From Rhodobacteraceae bacterium XHP0102 (GTDB lineage Bacteria; Pseudomonadota; Alphaproteobacteria; Rhodobacterales; Rhodobacteraceae), in NCBI GenBank assembly GCA_025751475.1, contig JAOWLD010000001.1:682001-746000 (forward strand): a stretch of DNA of 64,000 bases. The letters run 5' to 3'. Both the position numbers and the translations under genes were made by a program. The notes beneath the pieces are model-generated. The model was not told the origin of the DNA, searched no databases, and was given only the letters and a program-made list of their open reading frames with translations. Below, piece by piece: positions 15,857-23,679 of the stretch; position 1 is the stretch's first letter; each line of letters starts with the position of its first letter.

Positions 15857-18301
15857 TTGGCGCGCAACTGGCATAGATATTTTTGGAACAGCGTGCGCGA
15901 TGTCTCCGCGCCGCTTCGGCTTGGTGTGGGTCTTGGTCTGGGGGTGGTGCTCGGGGCCACATTGACGGCGACTTGGGGCTTGGCGCAAAGGGCAGATGAC
16001 CCAAGCGCCGCTGACCATCCCCTTCCCTCGACATTGATCGCGGATAATATCAGCTTTGATCAAGCCACGCAGACCTATCGCGCCGCGGGCAACGTCCAAA
16101 TTTTCTATGATAATATGGAATTGCGCGCGCCAAGCCTTGCCTATGACGCGCAGACAGATCGCGTTATGATTGATGGCCCCCTCTATCTGATCGAAAGCGG
16201 GGGGGCGCAGGTATTTTATGGCGCATTCGCGGATTTATCCGCCGATCTGTCCGATGGTGTGGTCGTGGCCGCCCGACAGGTGATTGACCAGAACCTGCAA
16301 ATTGCAGCCCAAGAAATGATCCGCCGCGAAGGGCGTTATACGGAATTCCCCTATGTGCGGGCCTCAGCCTGCGAGGTGTGTTCGGAAAACGCGACACCGC
16401 TGTGGGAATTGCGCGCCCGCCGCGCGGTGCATGATCAAGAGACGCGCAGCATCACCTATCGTGATGCGCAATTGCGTGTGGCAGGCACGCCTGTGCTTTA
16501 CACGCCGTGGTTGCGCACCCCTGACCCAACGGTGGCACGGGCAAACGGATTGCTGGCGCCCACCTATGCGGTCAATTCGCGCTTGGGCACGCGCATTGGC
16601 TTGCCCTATTTCCGTATGTTGGGGGACAGCGCCGATATCACCGTCACACCGCAGCTTTCGGTTGCGGGCGGCTCTGGCGCGGGTGGGGGTGTTTTACGCA
16701 CCTTGGAGGGGCGATATCGGCAGGCCTTTTCCAGCGGCTATGTCGAGTTAAACGGTGCCATCAGTCGAGATGACCTGACCGATGACGCCTTGCGGGCATA
16801 TTTGTTTTCAAATGGGCGCGCCGAATTCGACAATGGGATTGACCTTGTGTTCCAAACGCAATCTGCCTCGGATCGGACCTATATCAGCACCTATGATTTC
16901 TTTGCCGATGGCCGCACCAGCTTTGGAGATGACCCGGTGGTGTTTGCCCAAGATCGCCTGAACAATTTCCTGCGCTTCTCGCGCCGCAGCGCCGATGAGG
17001 TTCTCAGCTTTGATTATACGGCCTTTTCGCCCTTGCGCGAGGAAGACTATGATTACAAAGCCCCCAATCGCCTTCTGAACGCGCAATGGACATTTTTGCG
17101 AGAGACGGGGGATTTTGGCGATTTGACGCTCAATTTCGGCGCACAAGCCGATTACAATGACTTTGGCAATGCAAACCCCCGCCGCAGGGATGTGGATCGG
17201 GCGATGGCCAATATCATTTGGGATGGGGCGTGGCAGGCGGGAGAGGTCTTGCGGATCAATACGGATTTGGGAGTGTTCCTCGACCAATATGGCATTCATG
17301 ATGATGCAAGCCTGCCTGATCGCCAAAACAGCACCAGCGGATTTGCGGCCACACGGCTCAGTTGGCCGATTGAATTTGATGGGCCAAATGGCGCGCAGCA
17401 AACCCTGACGCCATCTATTGGCTTTTTGCGGTTCGAGGCGGGCGCGGTCCAGATCCCCTCGATTGATGGATCAATCGATATGATTGATCCCTTTGATTAT
17501 GCCCAGCTTGGCCAATACCGCCGCGTCAATCGCAGTCAGATCAACCAATACGATTTGACCGTTGCAGATATCGATGTGACCTATCGCTACGCGCTGCCAT
17601 CGGGCTATTATTTCGGCGGCTCGGTCGAGCGGGATCATATCATCTCCAGCGACAATCCCCTGCTGCAATCGGGCGCGCTTTACACGGCGCGTCTGGGGCG
17701 CAGCACGGGTCCGTTCCAATTCTCCGTTACAAGCCGCTATAACCCTGATTTCGAGCGGGTGTCGGATGTCATCACCTTCCGCCAAGCTTTGGATCATCTG
17801 ACAATTGATGGGGGTTATTTCAGTGTCGAAACCGATGAGGCGCTTGGCAACCCAGAGGCAGAACGCCGTTGGACATTGGGCCTGACGGCGCAAGTCACGG
17901 AATTTGTCGAAGCGCGGATTGGCGTGATCGATGATGAATATAAACAAGACGCGTCCTTCGTCACGGGGCGGATCGCGTTTGACAATATGGTTGATTGGCG
18001 CTCCGCCTTGGGGTGGACGTATGACAGCGATGAGAATGACTTTGACAGCTTGCGGTTCGATGTCGGGCATAGGTTGGATTGGGGCGGCGAGGTTTATGCG
18101 CTTTATGGTTTGGATGATGACACGGTGCGCCGCTATGGCATCGGCATTCAATTCGACAATGAATGTCTGCGTGCCCGCGCACAGGTGTCACGGGTCGATA
18201 ACCGCGTAACGGGCCTTTCTCCGATCACGCAATTCTCGCTTGATTTCGAGCTTGGCTCTTTCGGGCGCGGTGCAGGCGCACAGTCGCGCAAATGTATGTG
18301 A
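15857..18301 (+). CDS. LptD-family outer-membrane LPS assembly protein
   Basis: LptD forms the outer-membrane beta-barrel through which LPS reaches the cell surface. This 814-residue protein has an N-terminal hydrophobic segment (residues 20-42), an OstA/LptA-like jellyroll (about 55-160), the family block with a cysteine pair ASACEVCSENATPLW, then VLYTPWLRTPDPTVARANG, and a long strand-rich barrel ending with further cysteines (DNECLRAR and the terminal SRKCM), matching the inter-domain disulfide layout of the family. The start is TTG with GGAGGG upstream. It is not beside lptF/lptG, surA or pdxA, the usual company of lptD in this group, but in a glycan cluster, so it may be a second copy for a special surface glycolipid. 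Confidence 0.85.
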   Translation: MARNWHRYFWNSVRDVSAPLRLGVGLGLGVVLGATLTATWGLAQRADDPSAADHPLPSTLIADNISFDQATQTYRAAGNVQIFYDNMELRAPSLAYDAQTDRVMIDGPLYLIESGGAQVFYGAFADLSADLSDGVVVAARQVIDQNLQIAAQEMIRREGRYTEFPYVRASACEVCSENATPLWELRARRAVHDQETRSITYRDAQLRVAGTPVLYTPWLRTPDPTVARANGLLAPTYAVNSRLGTRIGLPYFRMLGDSADITVTPQLSVAGGSGAGGGVLRTLEGRYRQAFSSGYVELNGAISRDDLTDDALRAYLFSNGRAEFDNGIDLVFQTQSASDRTYISTYDFFADGRTSFGDDPVVFAQDRLNNFLRFSRRSADEVLSFDYTAFSPLREEDYDYKAPNRLLNAQWTFLRETGDFGDLTLNFGAQADYNDFGNANPRRRDVDRAMANIIWDGAWQAGEVLRINTDLGVFLDQYGIHDDASLPDRQNSTSGFAATRLSWPIEFDGPNGAQQTLTPSIGFLRFEAGAVQIPSIDGSIDMIDPFDYAQLGQYRRVNRSQINQYDLTVADIDVTYRYALPSGYYFGGSVERDHIISSDNPLLQSGALYTARLGRSTGPFQFSVTSRYNPDFERVSDVITFRQALDHLTIDGGYFSVETDEALGNPEAERRWTLGLTAQVTEFVEARIGVIDDEYKQDASFVTGRIAFDNMVDWRSALGWTYDSDENDFDSLRFDVGHRLDWGGEVYALYGLDDDTVRRYGIGIQFDNECLRARAQVSRVDNRVTGLSPITQFSLDFELGSFGRGAGAQSRKCM

Positions 18302-18308
18302 GGCCCTC

Positions 18309-18818
18309 ATGACGGCGGGGCCTTTGAAAACATGGTATTTGGTGCAATTCAAACCCAATTCGCACAGCATTGCCTTGCGCAATTTGAACCGCCAAGGGTT
18401 TGAAACCTTCCTGCCCATGATCACGGTCACCGCGCGGGTTGGGTCGCGGTTTATGTCACGGTCCCGCCCGCTTTTCCCGGGCTATCTGTTTTTGGCGCTA
18501 GACGCGGGGCAGGGGGCATGGCGCAAGATCAACTCCACCTATGGGGTGGCACGCATTGTTTCTTTCGCAGGGCAGCCAAGCCCCGTGCCTCATGATTTGG
18601 TGGCAGGATTGCAGGCGCGTTGTGATGCATCGGGGCTTTTGTCTGCGGCCAGTGATCTCGCGCCGCGAGATCAGGTGACGCTGCAAAAAGGCCCGTTCGC
18701 GCAATTCGTGGCTACGGTAGAGAGCTTGGATGAAGAGCAGCGCGTTTGGGTCTTGATTGATCTGATGGGCCAAAAGACCCGCATCAATGTCGCGCGTGGG
18801 GATGTCACGAAAGCTTAA
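18309..18818 (+). CDS. RfaH/NusG-like transcription antitermination factor
   Basis: A 169-residue NusG paralogue. Residues 8-110 form the NGN domain (KTWYLVQFKPNSHSIALRNL, RQGFETFLPM, SRPLFPGYLFLAL, then YGVARIVSFAG), and the C-terminal part has the KOW-like barrel (RDQVTLQKGPFAQFVATVESL). Size is close to RfaH (162) and smaller than typical NusG. The ATG at 18309 lies seven bases after the LptD-like stop. RfaH-like factors bind RNA polymerase and let it read long polysaccharide operons, so this is the likely dedicated elongation factor for the locus. Its gene being last would give positive feedback. True NusG would sit next to secE, which is absent here. Confidence 0.88.
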   Translation: MTAGPLKTWYLVQFKPNSHSIALRNLNRQGFETFLPMITVTARVGSRFMSRSRPLFPGYLFLALDAGQGAWRKINSTYGVARIVSFAGQPSPVPHDLVAGLQARCDASGLLSAASDLAPRDQVTLQKGPFAQFVATVESLDEEQRVWVLIDLMGQKTRINVARGDVTKA

Positions 18819-18822
18819 ATGA

Positions 18823-18850
18823 AAAGCGGCCCCACGAGGGGGGCCGCTTT
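18823..18850. terminator. Bidirectional intrinsic terminator
   Basis: An 11-bp perfect stem, AAAGCGGCCCC paired with GGGGCCGCTTT, with a six-base loop. It sits between the convergent RfaH-like gene and the TRAP permease gene and can end both transcripts. Confidence 0.85.
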
Positions 18851-18856
18851 GATGGG

Positions 18857-21199
18857 TCAATCGAGACCTTTGACTTCGATTTCTGCGTCCGCTTTGGGTT
18901 TGAACAGTTTCTGGATCGCATAGACCCCAATGGCCGCGCCGATGCCGATGAGGTCGGTGAGCAATCCGCCTTCGATCATAAACAAGGCGGCCCCGATCAA
19001 AATCGCGCGCAAGAACCATGGGTTGCGTGCGCCCATGAACCAGCCTTGAATGCCCGAGGACAGCAGGAACACACCAAAGATTGCTGTGGCGGCCGCCCGC
19101 AAGATCTCCAAGGTGCCGCCATCCATCAGCAAGGCGGAATTGTAGAAGAACATGAACGGCACGATAAAGGCCGCGATGCCGATCTTGAAAGAGGCCACCG
19201 AGGTTTCCATCGCATTGGCCCCCGATATCCCCGCAGCCGCATAAGAGGCCAGCGCCACAGGTGGTGTAATGGCCGAGACCACGGCAAAATAGAACACAAA
19301 GAAATGCGCGGTCAGTTGCGGGATGCCAAGCTGCACCAGACCAGGTGCCACCACGGAGGCGGCCACGGCATAGGCGGCTGTGGTGGGCATACCCATGCCC
19401 AACAAGATCGAGATACACATCGCGAAGAACAGCGCCAAAAGTTGGCTCACACCCGCAAGATCCAGTAAGAGCGAGGAGAAACGCGCGCCCACACCCGTCA
19501 GGCTGATCACACCCACGATCACACCCGCACAGGCGCAAACCGCGATGATCTGAATGGCCATGATGCCTGCCAATTCAAAGGCCTTGAGGATCTCGCGTGG
19601 CCCCATGCCCGCAACCGATGCCGCAGGCAGGCTCTGTGGAAAGAAGCGCACCATCAATACGGGCATCCATGAGATGACGGCGGCACTGAGCGTGGCCAAG
19701 GTGCCCGCTCGGATCACCGAGTAGCCTTGGAACAGCGCATAGATCAAAATGATGATCGGCACGAAGAGGTAAAGCTGCTTCAGCAGCATTTTCAGCTTGG
19801 GCAGTTCATCCTCGCGCATTCCGCGCATTCCCAATTTCGCAGCCTCAAGATCGACCATGAAATAGACCGACACGAAGTAGAGGATCGCGGGAATGATCGC
19901 GGCAATCGCGATGTCCTGATAGGGGATGCCTGTGATCTCGGCCATGATGAAGGCGCCTGCACCCATGATCGGCGGCATGATCTGCCCCCCCGTTGAGGCC
20001 GCAGCCTCAACCGCGCCTGCGGTTTTCTTGTGATAGCCCACCTTTTTCATCAAGGGGATGGTCAGCGATCCTGTCGCCACCACATTGCCCGCCGATGTGC
20101 CATTGATCATACCCATCAGACCGCTTGCGAAAATGGCCACTTTGGCGGGGCCGCCACGGGCGCGCCCTGCCGCGGCAAAGGCGAAATTCACAAAATAATC
20201 CCCCACCTTAGAGGCCTGAAGGAAGGCCGCAAAGATGATAAAGAGGATGATATAGGTCGAGGAGACCGCCGTGGTTGGCCCCAGAATACCTGCATCCGAA
20301 TAGATGTGACCAAAGAAGCGCTGCCATGTATAGGCGTTTCGCACCGCCAGAATACCGGGCAAAAGATGCGCGGTGAACGTGTAGAGAAGGAACACACCTG
20401 TGATAATCACCAAGGCCAGACCTGCCACGCGGCGCGTCAGTTCCATGATCATGGCCGTGCCTGCGGTCGCAGCAAAGGCCACGCCAATTGGCACAAATGG
20501 CGTGCCGACCGAGTTACGCGCAGCGGTCGAGAAGATCGGGATCAAATAGGCCGCCACCACGATTGCACAAAGGGCGAGAACCAAATCACTGGTCGCGAAA
20601 CGGTCGCGGGGGCGGCGTTCAAACCAGCCCAAAACAATTGCCCCGAATGTCGCAAGCAACAACGGCAGGCCGAAATTCCAAATCTCGCTGTCATAAATCT
20701 CGGTGCCTGGGAAGGCGGCCCAAGAGACCAGACCGCTCATCTCAGGCAGGGTGCCTGACTGGATCAATCGCCCGTAAGACAGCGCCGACCATAGCGCAAG
20801 GCCCGCAGGGATAAACAGGGCATAGCCCGCTTTGGACAGAAGACCTGTCTCTTGTGGCGCTGCGCCCTCCTCCTTCCACGTTGAGGAGGCATAGAGGATA
20901 AACCCCAAGACAAGCGCGCCCGCGATGTGGAAAATACGGAAATTCCATGTCTCAAGCGGCAGCCGTGGCAAAAATGACAGATTAATTCCCGTCCACGCGG
21001 AGATTGATGCCCCGTTCAATGCTGCCATATGAAAGGCTGCGTAAAGCATGGCCAAACTGGCCACGACAATCAGGCTTGGGCCTGTAAAGATACGGCGGTT
21101 GCTCTCAACGGGTTCCTGATCCACGCCCTCTGCGATGACGGGGCCGAGGTCCGCGGTCTGGTCCAGATCGTTGGGGTTTGATGCTGTGCTTTTGGTCAT
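18857..21199 (-). CDS. TRAP transporter permease, fused 4TM/12TM (TAXI type)
   Basis: A 780-residue inner-membrane protein in which the small (4TM, DctQ-like) and large (12TM, DctM-like) TRAP permease subunits are fused, as is usual for TAXI-type systems. The N-terminal 45 residues are hydrophilic. Many membrane helices follow, with the large-subunit signature around NGTSAGNVVATGSLTIPLMK and GGQIMPPIMGAGAFIMAE (about residues 365-415) and a second inverted half near GMGMPTTAAYAVAASVVAPG (about 605-625). It takes up a carboxylate-type solute, driven by an ion gradient, delivered by the TAXI binding protein encoded 80 bases upstream. The substrate is unknown; glutamate or 2-oxo acids are common for the family. 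Confidence 0.93.
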   Translation of the reverse strand: MTKSTASNPNDLDQTADLGPVIAEGVDQEPVESNRRIFTGPSLIVVASLAMLYAAFHMAALNGASISAWTGINLSFLPRLPLETWNFRIFHIAGALVLGFILYASSTWKEEGAAPQETGLLSKAGYALFIPAGLALWSALSYGRLIQSGTLPEMSGLVSWAAFPGTEIYDSEIWNFGLPLLLATFGAIVLGWFERRPRDRFATSDLVLALCAIVVAAYLIPIFSTAARNSVGTPFVPIGVAFAATAGTAMIMELTRRVAGLALVIITGVFLLYTFTAHLLPGILAVRNAYTWQRFFGHIYSDAGILGPTTAVSSTYIILFIIFAAFLQASKVGDYFVNFAFAAAGRARGGPAKVAIFASGLMGMINGTSAGNVVATGSLTIPLMKKVGYHKKTAGAVEAAASTGGQIMPPIMGAGAFIMAEITGIPYQDIAIAAIIPAILYFVSVYFMVDLEAAKLGMRGMREDELPKLKMLLKQLYLFVPIIILIYALFQGYSVIRAGTLATLSAAVISWMPVLMVRFFPQSLPAASVAGMGPREILKAFELAGIMAIQIIAVCACAGVIVGVISLTGVGARFSSLLLDLAGVSQLLALFFAMCISILLGMGMPTTAAYAVAASVVAPGLVQLGIPQLTAHFFVFYFAVVSAITPPVALASYAAAGISGANAMETSVASFKIGIAAFIVPFMFFYNSALLMDGGTLEILRAAATAIFGVFLLSSGIQGWFMGARNPWFLRAILIGAALFMIEGGLLTDLIGIGAAIGVYAIQKLFKPKADAEIEVKGLD

Positions 21200-21238
21200 G
21201 TTTTGCGCTTTCGCTCGGCCATGTGAGGCAAAAGAAAA

Positions 21239-21271
21239 GGCGCGCGAAAGGATGGTTTCCCCGCGCGCGCC
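21239..21271 (-). terminator. Terminator/attenuator between TAXI receptor and TRAP permease genes
   Basis: Read on the minus strand, the stem GGCGCGCG/CGCGCGCC with a 17-base loop is followed by TTTTCTTTT. It lies after the binding-protein gene and before the permease gene. Partial termination here would give more receptor than permease, which suits a TRAP system. Confidence 0.75.
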
Positions 21272-21286
21272 AAATGATTTAGGCCA

Positions 21287-22279
21287 TTAGCCGCCGAAAA
21301 TTTGATCGGCTGCGATGGTTGCACCTGCATTTTCGGTGAACCAACGTGCGGCACCTGGGTGCCACATCATCACGCCGTTCTTGTCCCAATGCTCGGGCAA
21401 GGTTGCGCGGGCCGCGCCGTGGATGGCGACCATGCGCTCATTGTCCGACATCACAGTGTCCACAACCGCGTAGACAAAGCTTTCAGGCAACTCACAGTTT
21501 GCAATGGCGAAGTTCCACATGGAAACGGACCGTGCAGGGGCCTCAAGCGTGGTGTAGGTGTCTGCTGGGATCTCGAATGCCGAGACAGGGAAGGCGGCTT
21601 CGATTGCGGCCTGCTCTTCTGCGGTGAATTCGATGATGTTGATGTCCGTTTGCACCTCAAGCTGGCTGACCGCAGGCACAGGCACACCTGCCGCAAATGC
21701 GATCACGTCCAACAGACCGTCCTGCAACTGGCCACCCAAATCATCCCAACCGCCGTTGCGGCGCTCGAAATTCACACCCAGCTCTTCCATCATGCGGGGG
21801 AAATAGGTGTCGGAGGTCGAACCCGCAGGGCCAAAGCCGATGCGCGCGCCATCTGGGATTTCATCGATGCTTGTGATGCCCGAAGAAGACAAAGTGGTCA
21901 CCGAGAATGGCGTTTGATACATTGGGAACATCGCGCAGGCATTGGTCATCTGCAGACCTGGTGCGATGGGGTTGGTGCCTGCCAGCGATTCCGCTGCAGG
22001 GCCCATTGTGGTCATGCCGAAGGCGACTTCGCCTGTATGGACAAGCGCCATGTTCTGCATGGGGCCGCCTGTGACTTCGGCGCCGCCTGTCATGCCGAGT
22101 TCTTCGGCAACAAGATTTGCCCATCCTGAACCATAGGCAAAGAAAGTGCCGCCTTGTGACGCGGTGCCAACGGTGAAGCTTTCAGGCCAGCCTGTGCGAT
22201 CCATATGGCCATCCGCGAAGGCGGCCGTGGTGCAGATCGCGGTGCTCAATGCGAGCGCAGAAATTTTGGTGAGTTTCAT
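21287..22279 (-). CDS. TAXI family TRAP transporter solute-binding protein
   Basis: A 330-residue periplasmic receptor. The signal peptide is clear (MKLTKISALALSTAICTTAAFA), and the mature protein has the TAXI pattern: FTVGTASQGGTFFAYGSGWANLV near residue 36, later VAFGMTTMGPAAESLAG, IGFGPAGSTSDTYFPRMMEEL and GGQLQDGLLDVIAFAAG. It captures the solute for the fused permease downstream. The frame stays open another 95 codons upstream, but the ATG at 22279 with AAGGGAGA and the signal peptide settle the start. No convincing -24/-12 sigma54 promoter is visible upstream. Confidence 0.93.
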   Translation of the reverse strand: MKLTKISALALSTAICTTAAFADGHMDRTGWPESFTVGTASQGGTFFAYGSGWANLVAEELGMTGGAEVTGGPMQNMALVHTGEVAFGMTTMGPAAESLAGTNPIAPGLQMTNACAMFPMYQTPFSVTTLSSSGITSIDEIPDGARIGFGPAGSTSDTYFPRMMEELGVNFERRNGGWDDLGGQLQDGLLDVIAFAAGVPVPAVSQLEVQTDINIIEFTAEEQAAIEAAFPVSAFEIPADTYTTLEAPARSVSMWNFAIANCELPESFVYAVVDTVMSDNERMVAIHGAARATLPEHWDKNGVMMWHPGAARWFTENAGATIAADQIFGG

Positions 22280-22486
22280 TATCACGTTCTCCCTTAAGGT
22301 GAGGGTCCACCCACCCTTCAGCTTGGTGCGCACTGCGCCCCCGCTTTTGGATTGGTTGATCTCAAATATGTGATGCCAAGGCTCCCTCCTTGGCGCGTGG
22401 CGGGCCATCCCGCCGCGCCACAAAGCACGAGGTTTTGCGGGGTTTTTCAACAAAGCAAAGCTCTGTTTCGTGTGGGTGCAGATAAA

Positions 22487-22528
22487 AAAATCCCGCGATG
22501 GGATGATTTCCACCCATCGCGGGATTTT
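22487..22528 (-). terminator. Strong intrinsic terminator after the YidB-like gene
   Basis: A 16-bp perfect stem, AAAATCCCGCGATGGG and CCCATCGCGGGATTTT, with a ten-base loop and a run of seven T on the minus strand. It separates the YidB-like gene from the TAXI receptor gene, so the receptor needs its own promoter in the roughly 200 bases between 22280 and 22486, where I see no other clear site. Confidence 0.9.
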
Positions 22529-22575
22529 GCTTGTGTTGAATGCAACCCGTTCGCGCCTATTCAACGCCCCGAGGC

Positions 22576-23013
22576 TCAGCGCCCTTTCAGCAAGCCCCCC
22601 AAAAGGCCCGCAATTTGGTCGACAGAATCGCCCCCCATATCCGTGGCGCGGCCATTGGGTGTCATCTGGTCGACAAGTTGCGGCAAGATTTGCGCCAAAA
22701 GCGAGGATGCCTCGCCTTGGCCCAGTCCTGCGGTTTGCGCAAATTGCCCCATCAGATCAGCGCCAAGTGCCCCTTCGATTTGGTCAGGCGCAATGGTTTG
22801 GTTTTCGCCCGTGCCAATCCAGGATTGCGCGACATCGGCCAAGCCCGCTTGGGCAAAACGGTCTTGCAAGCCGGCGATGCCGCCCGTGCCTTGGTTGCTC
22901 AAAAGGCTGGCGGCGGCTTGCAGAAGGGCAGGGTTTTGCCCTGCGATTTGTGCAAGTTGGCCAAGTCCCGCTTTATTACCCAATGCGCCAAGAACGGTGT
23001 TGAACAGTGACAT
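22576..23013 (-). CDS. YidB/DUF937 family protein
   Basis: A 145-residue protein with the YidB-like pattern: SLFNTVLGALGNKAGLGQLA at the N-terminus, a QNPALLQAAASLL repeat-like helix, FAQAGLADVAQSWIGTGENQTI and a Gly-rich C-terminus LAGLLGGLLKGR. The family is small, cytoplasmic or secreted, and of unknown biochemical function. The ATG at 23013 has AAAGGGATC upstream; an upstream frame start is weaker. It is divergent from the BON-LysM gene across a 204-bp AT-rich region that probably holds both promoters. Confidence 0.8.
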   Translation of the reverse strand: MSLFNTVLGALGNKAGLGQLAQIAGQNPALLQAAASLLSNQGTGGIAGLQDRFAQAGLADVAQSWIGTGENQTIAPDQIEGALGADLMGQFAQTAGLGQGEASSLLAQILPQLVDQMTPNGRATDMGGDSVDQIAGLLGGLLKGR

Positions 23014-23217
23014 TGCGATCCCTTTCTTTTCCGAAGGCCCACCCATGTGCGGGCATATTTCTTTGATCCCGCCCAGTCTGACATATTTATATATTAATTA
23101 TGTAATATTTTTGCTTGGCAGGTCGCCGCGTATGAGGTTTTTAGGGCCTGTGACAGGAAAAACGTCCATTGCGGGCGCGACATGGATCACAACAGCGATC
23201 ACAAAAGGGGTATCACG

Positions 23218-23628
23218 ATGGGTTTGATCAATTTCATGGTTGGCGCAGGCAAGCGCTTGTTTGGCAAGGACGAAGCGCCGAATGCCGAAGCTTTGAGTGC
23301 CGAAGTTGCGGATTTGGGTTTGGATCTGCAGGGGGCCGAGATCACGGTCGAAGGGGATAAAGTGGTTCTCTCTGGCGGCGCATTGAGTGCGCAAGACCGT
23401 GAGAAGGTCATTTTGGCCATCGGCAATGTCGAAGGCGTTGCTGCGGTTGAGGCGGATGCCCCTGCGGATGTGTTCCACACGGTCGAGAAGGGGGACACGC
23501 TTTCCGCCATTGCGAAAAAAGCCTTGGGTGATGCCAATCGCTATCCCGAAATCTTTGAGGCAAACAAGCCGATGCTGACCCATCCCGACAAAATCTACCC
23601 CGGTCAGGTCTTGCGTATCCCACGTTAG
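23218..23628 (+). CDS. BON and LysM domain protein (Kbp/YgaU-like)
   Basis: A 136-residue protein with a BON domain (about residues 20-80: DLQGAEITVEGDKVVLSGG, VILAIGNVEGVAAVE) and a C-terminal LysM domain (FHTVEKGDTLSAIAKKALGD...NKPMLTHPDKIYPGQVLRIP). This is the architecture of E. coli Kbp (YgaU), a potassium-binding, stress-induced protein; there is no signal peptide, which also fits Kbp. An ATG 36 bases upstream is in frame, but the ATG at 23218 follows AAAAGGGG at normal spacing. Divergent from the YidB-like gene. Confidence 0.87.
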   Translation: MGLINFMVGAGKRLFGKDEAPNAEALSAEVADLGLDLQGAEITVEGDKVVLSGGALSAQDREKVILAIGNVEGVAAVEADAPADVFHTVEKGDTLSAIAKKALGDANRYPEIFEANKPMLTHPDKIYPGQVLRIPR

Positions 23629-23655
23629 CATCTGTGCGGCGCGCGGTAAAAGCGC

Positions 23656-23679
23656 AAAAGGGGCCAACTGGCCCCTTTT
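23656..23679. terminator. Bidirectional intrinsic terminator
   Basis: Stem AAAAGGGGCC/GGCCCCTTTT with loop AACT between the convergent BON-LysM gene and the DctD-like gene. A-rich and T-rich flanks let it work in both directions. Confidence 0.85.

Noticed and set aside
20030-20758. Open frame of 242 codons on the plus strand
   Set aside because: Antisense to the TRAP permease; rich in His, Arg and Gly with no recognisable domain.
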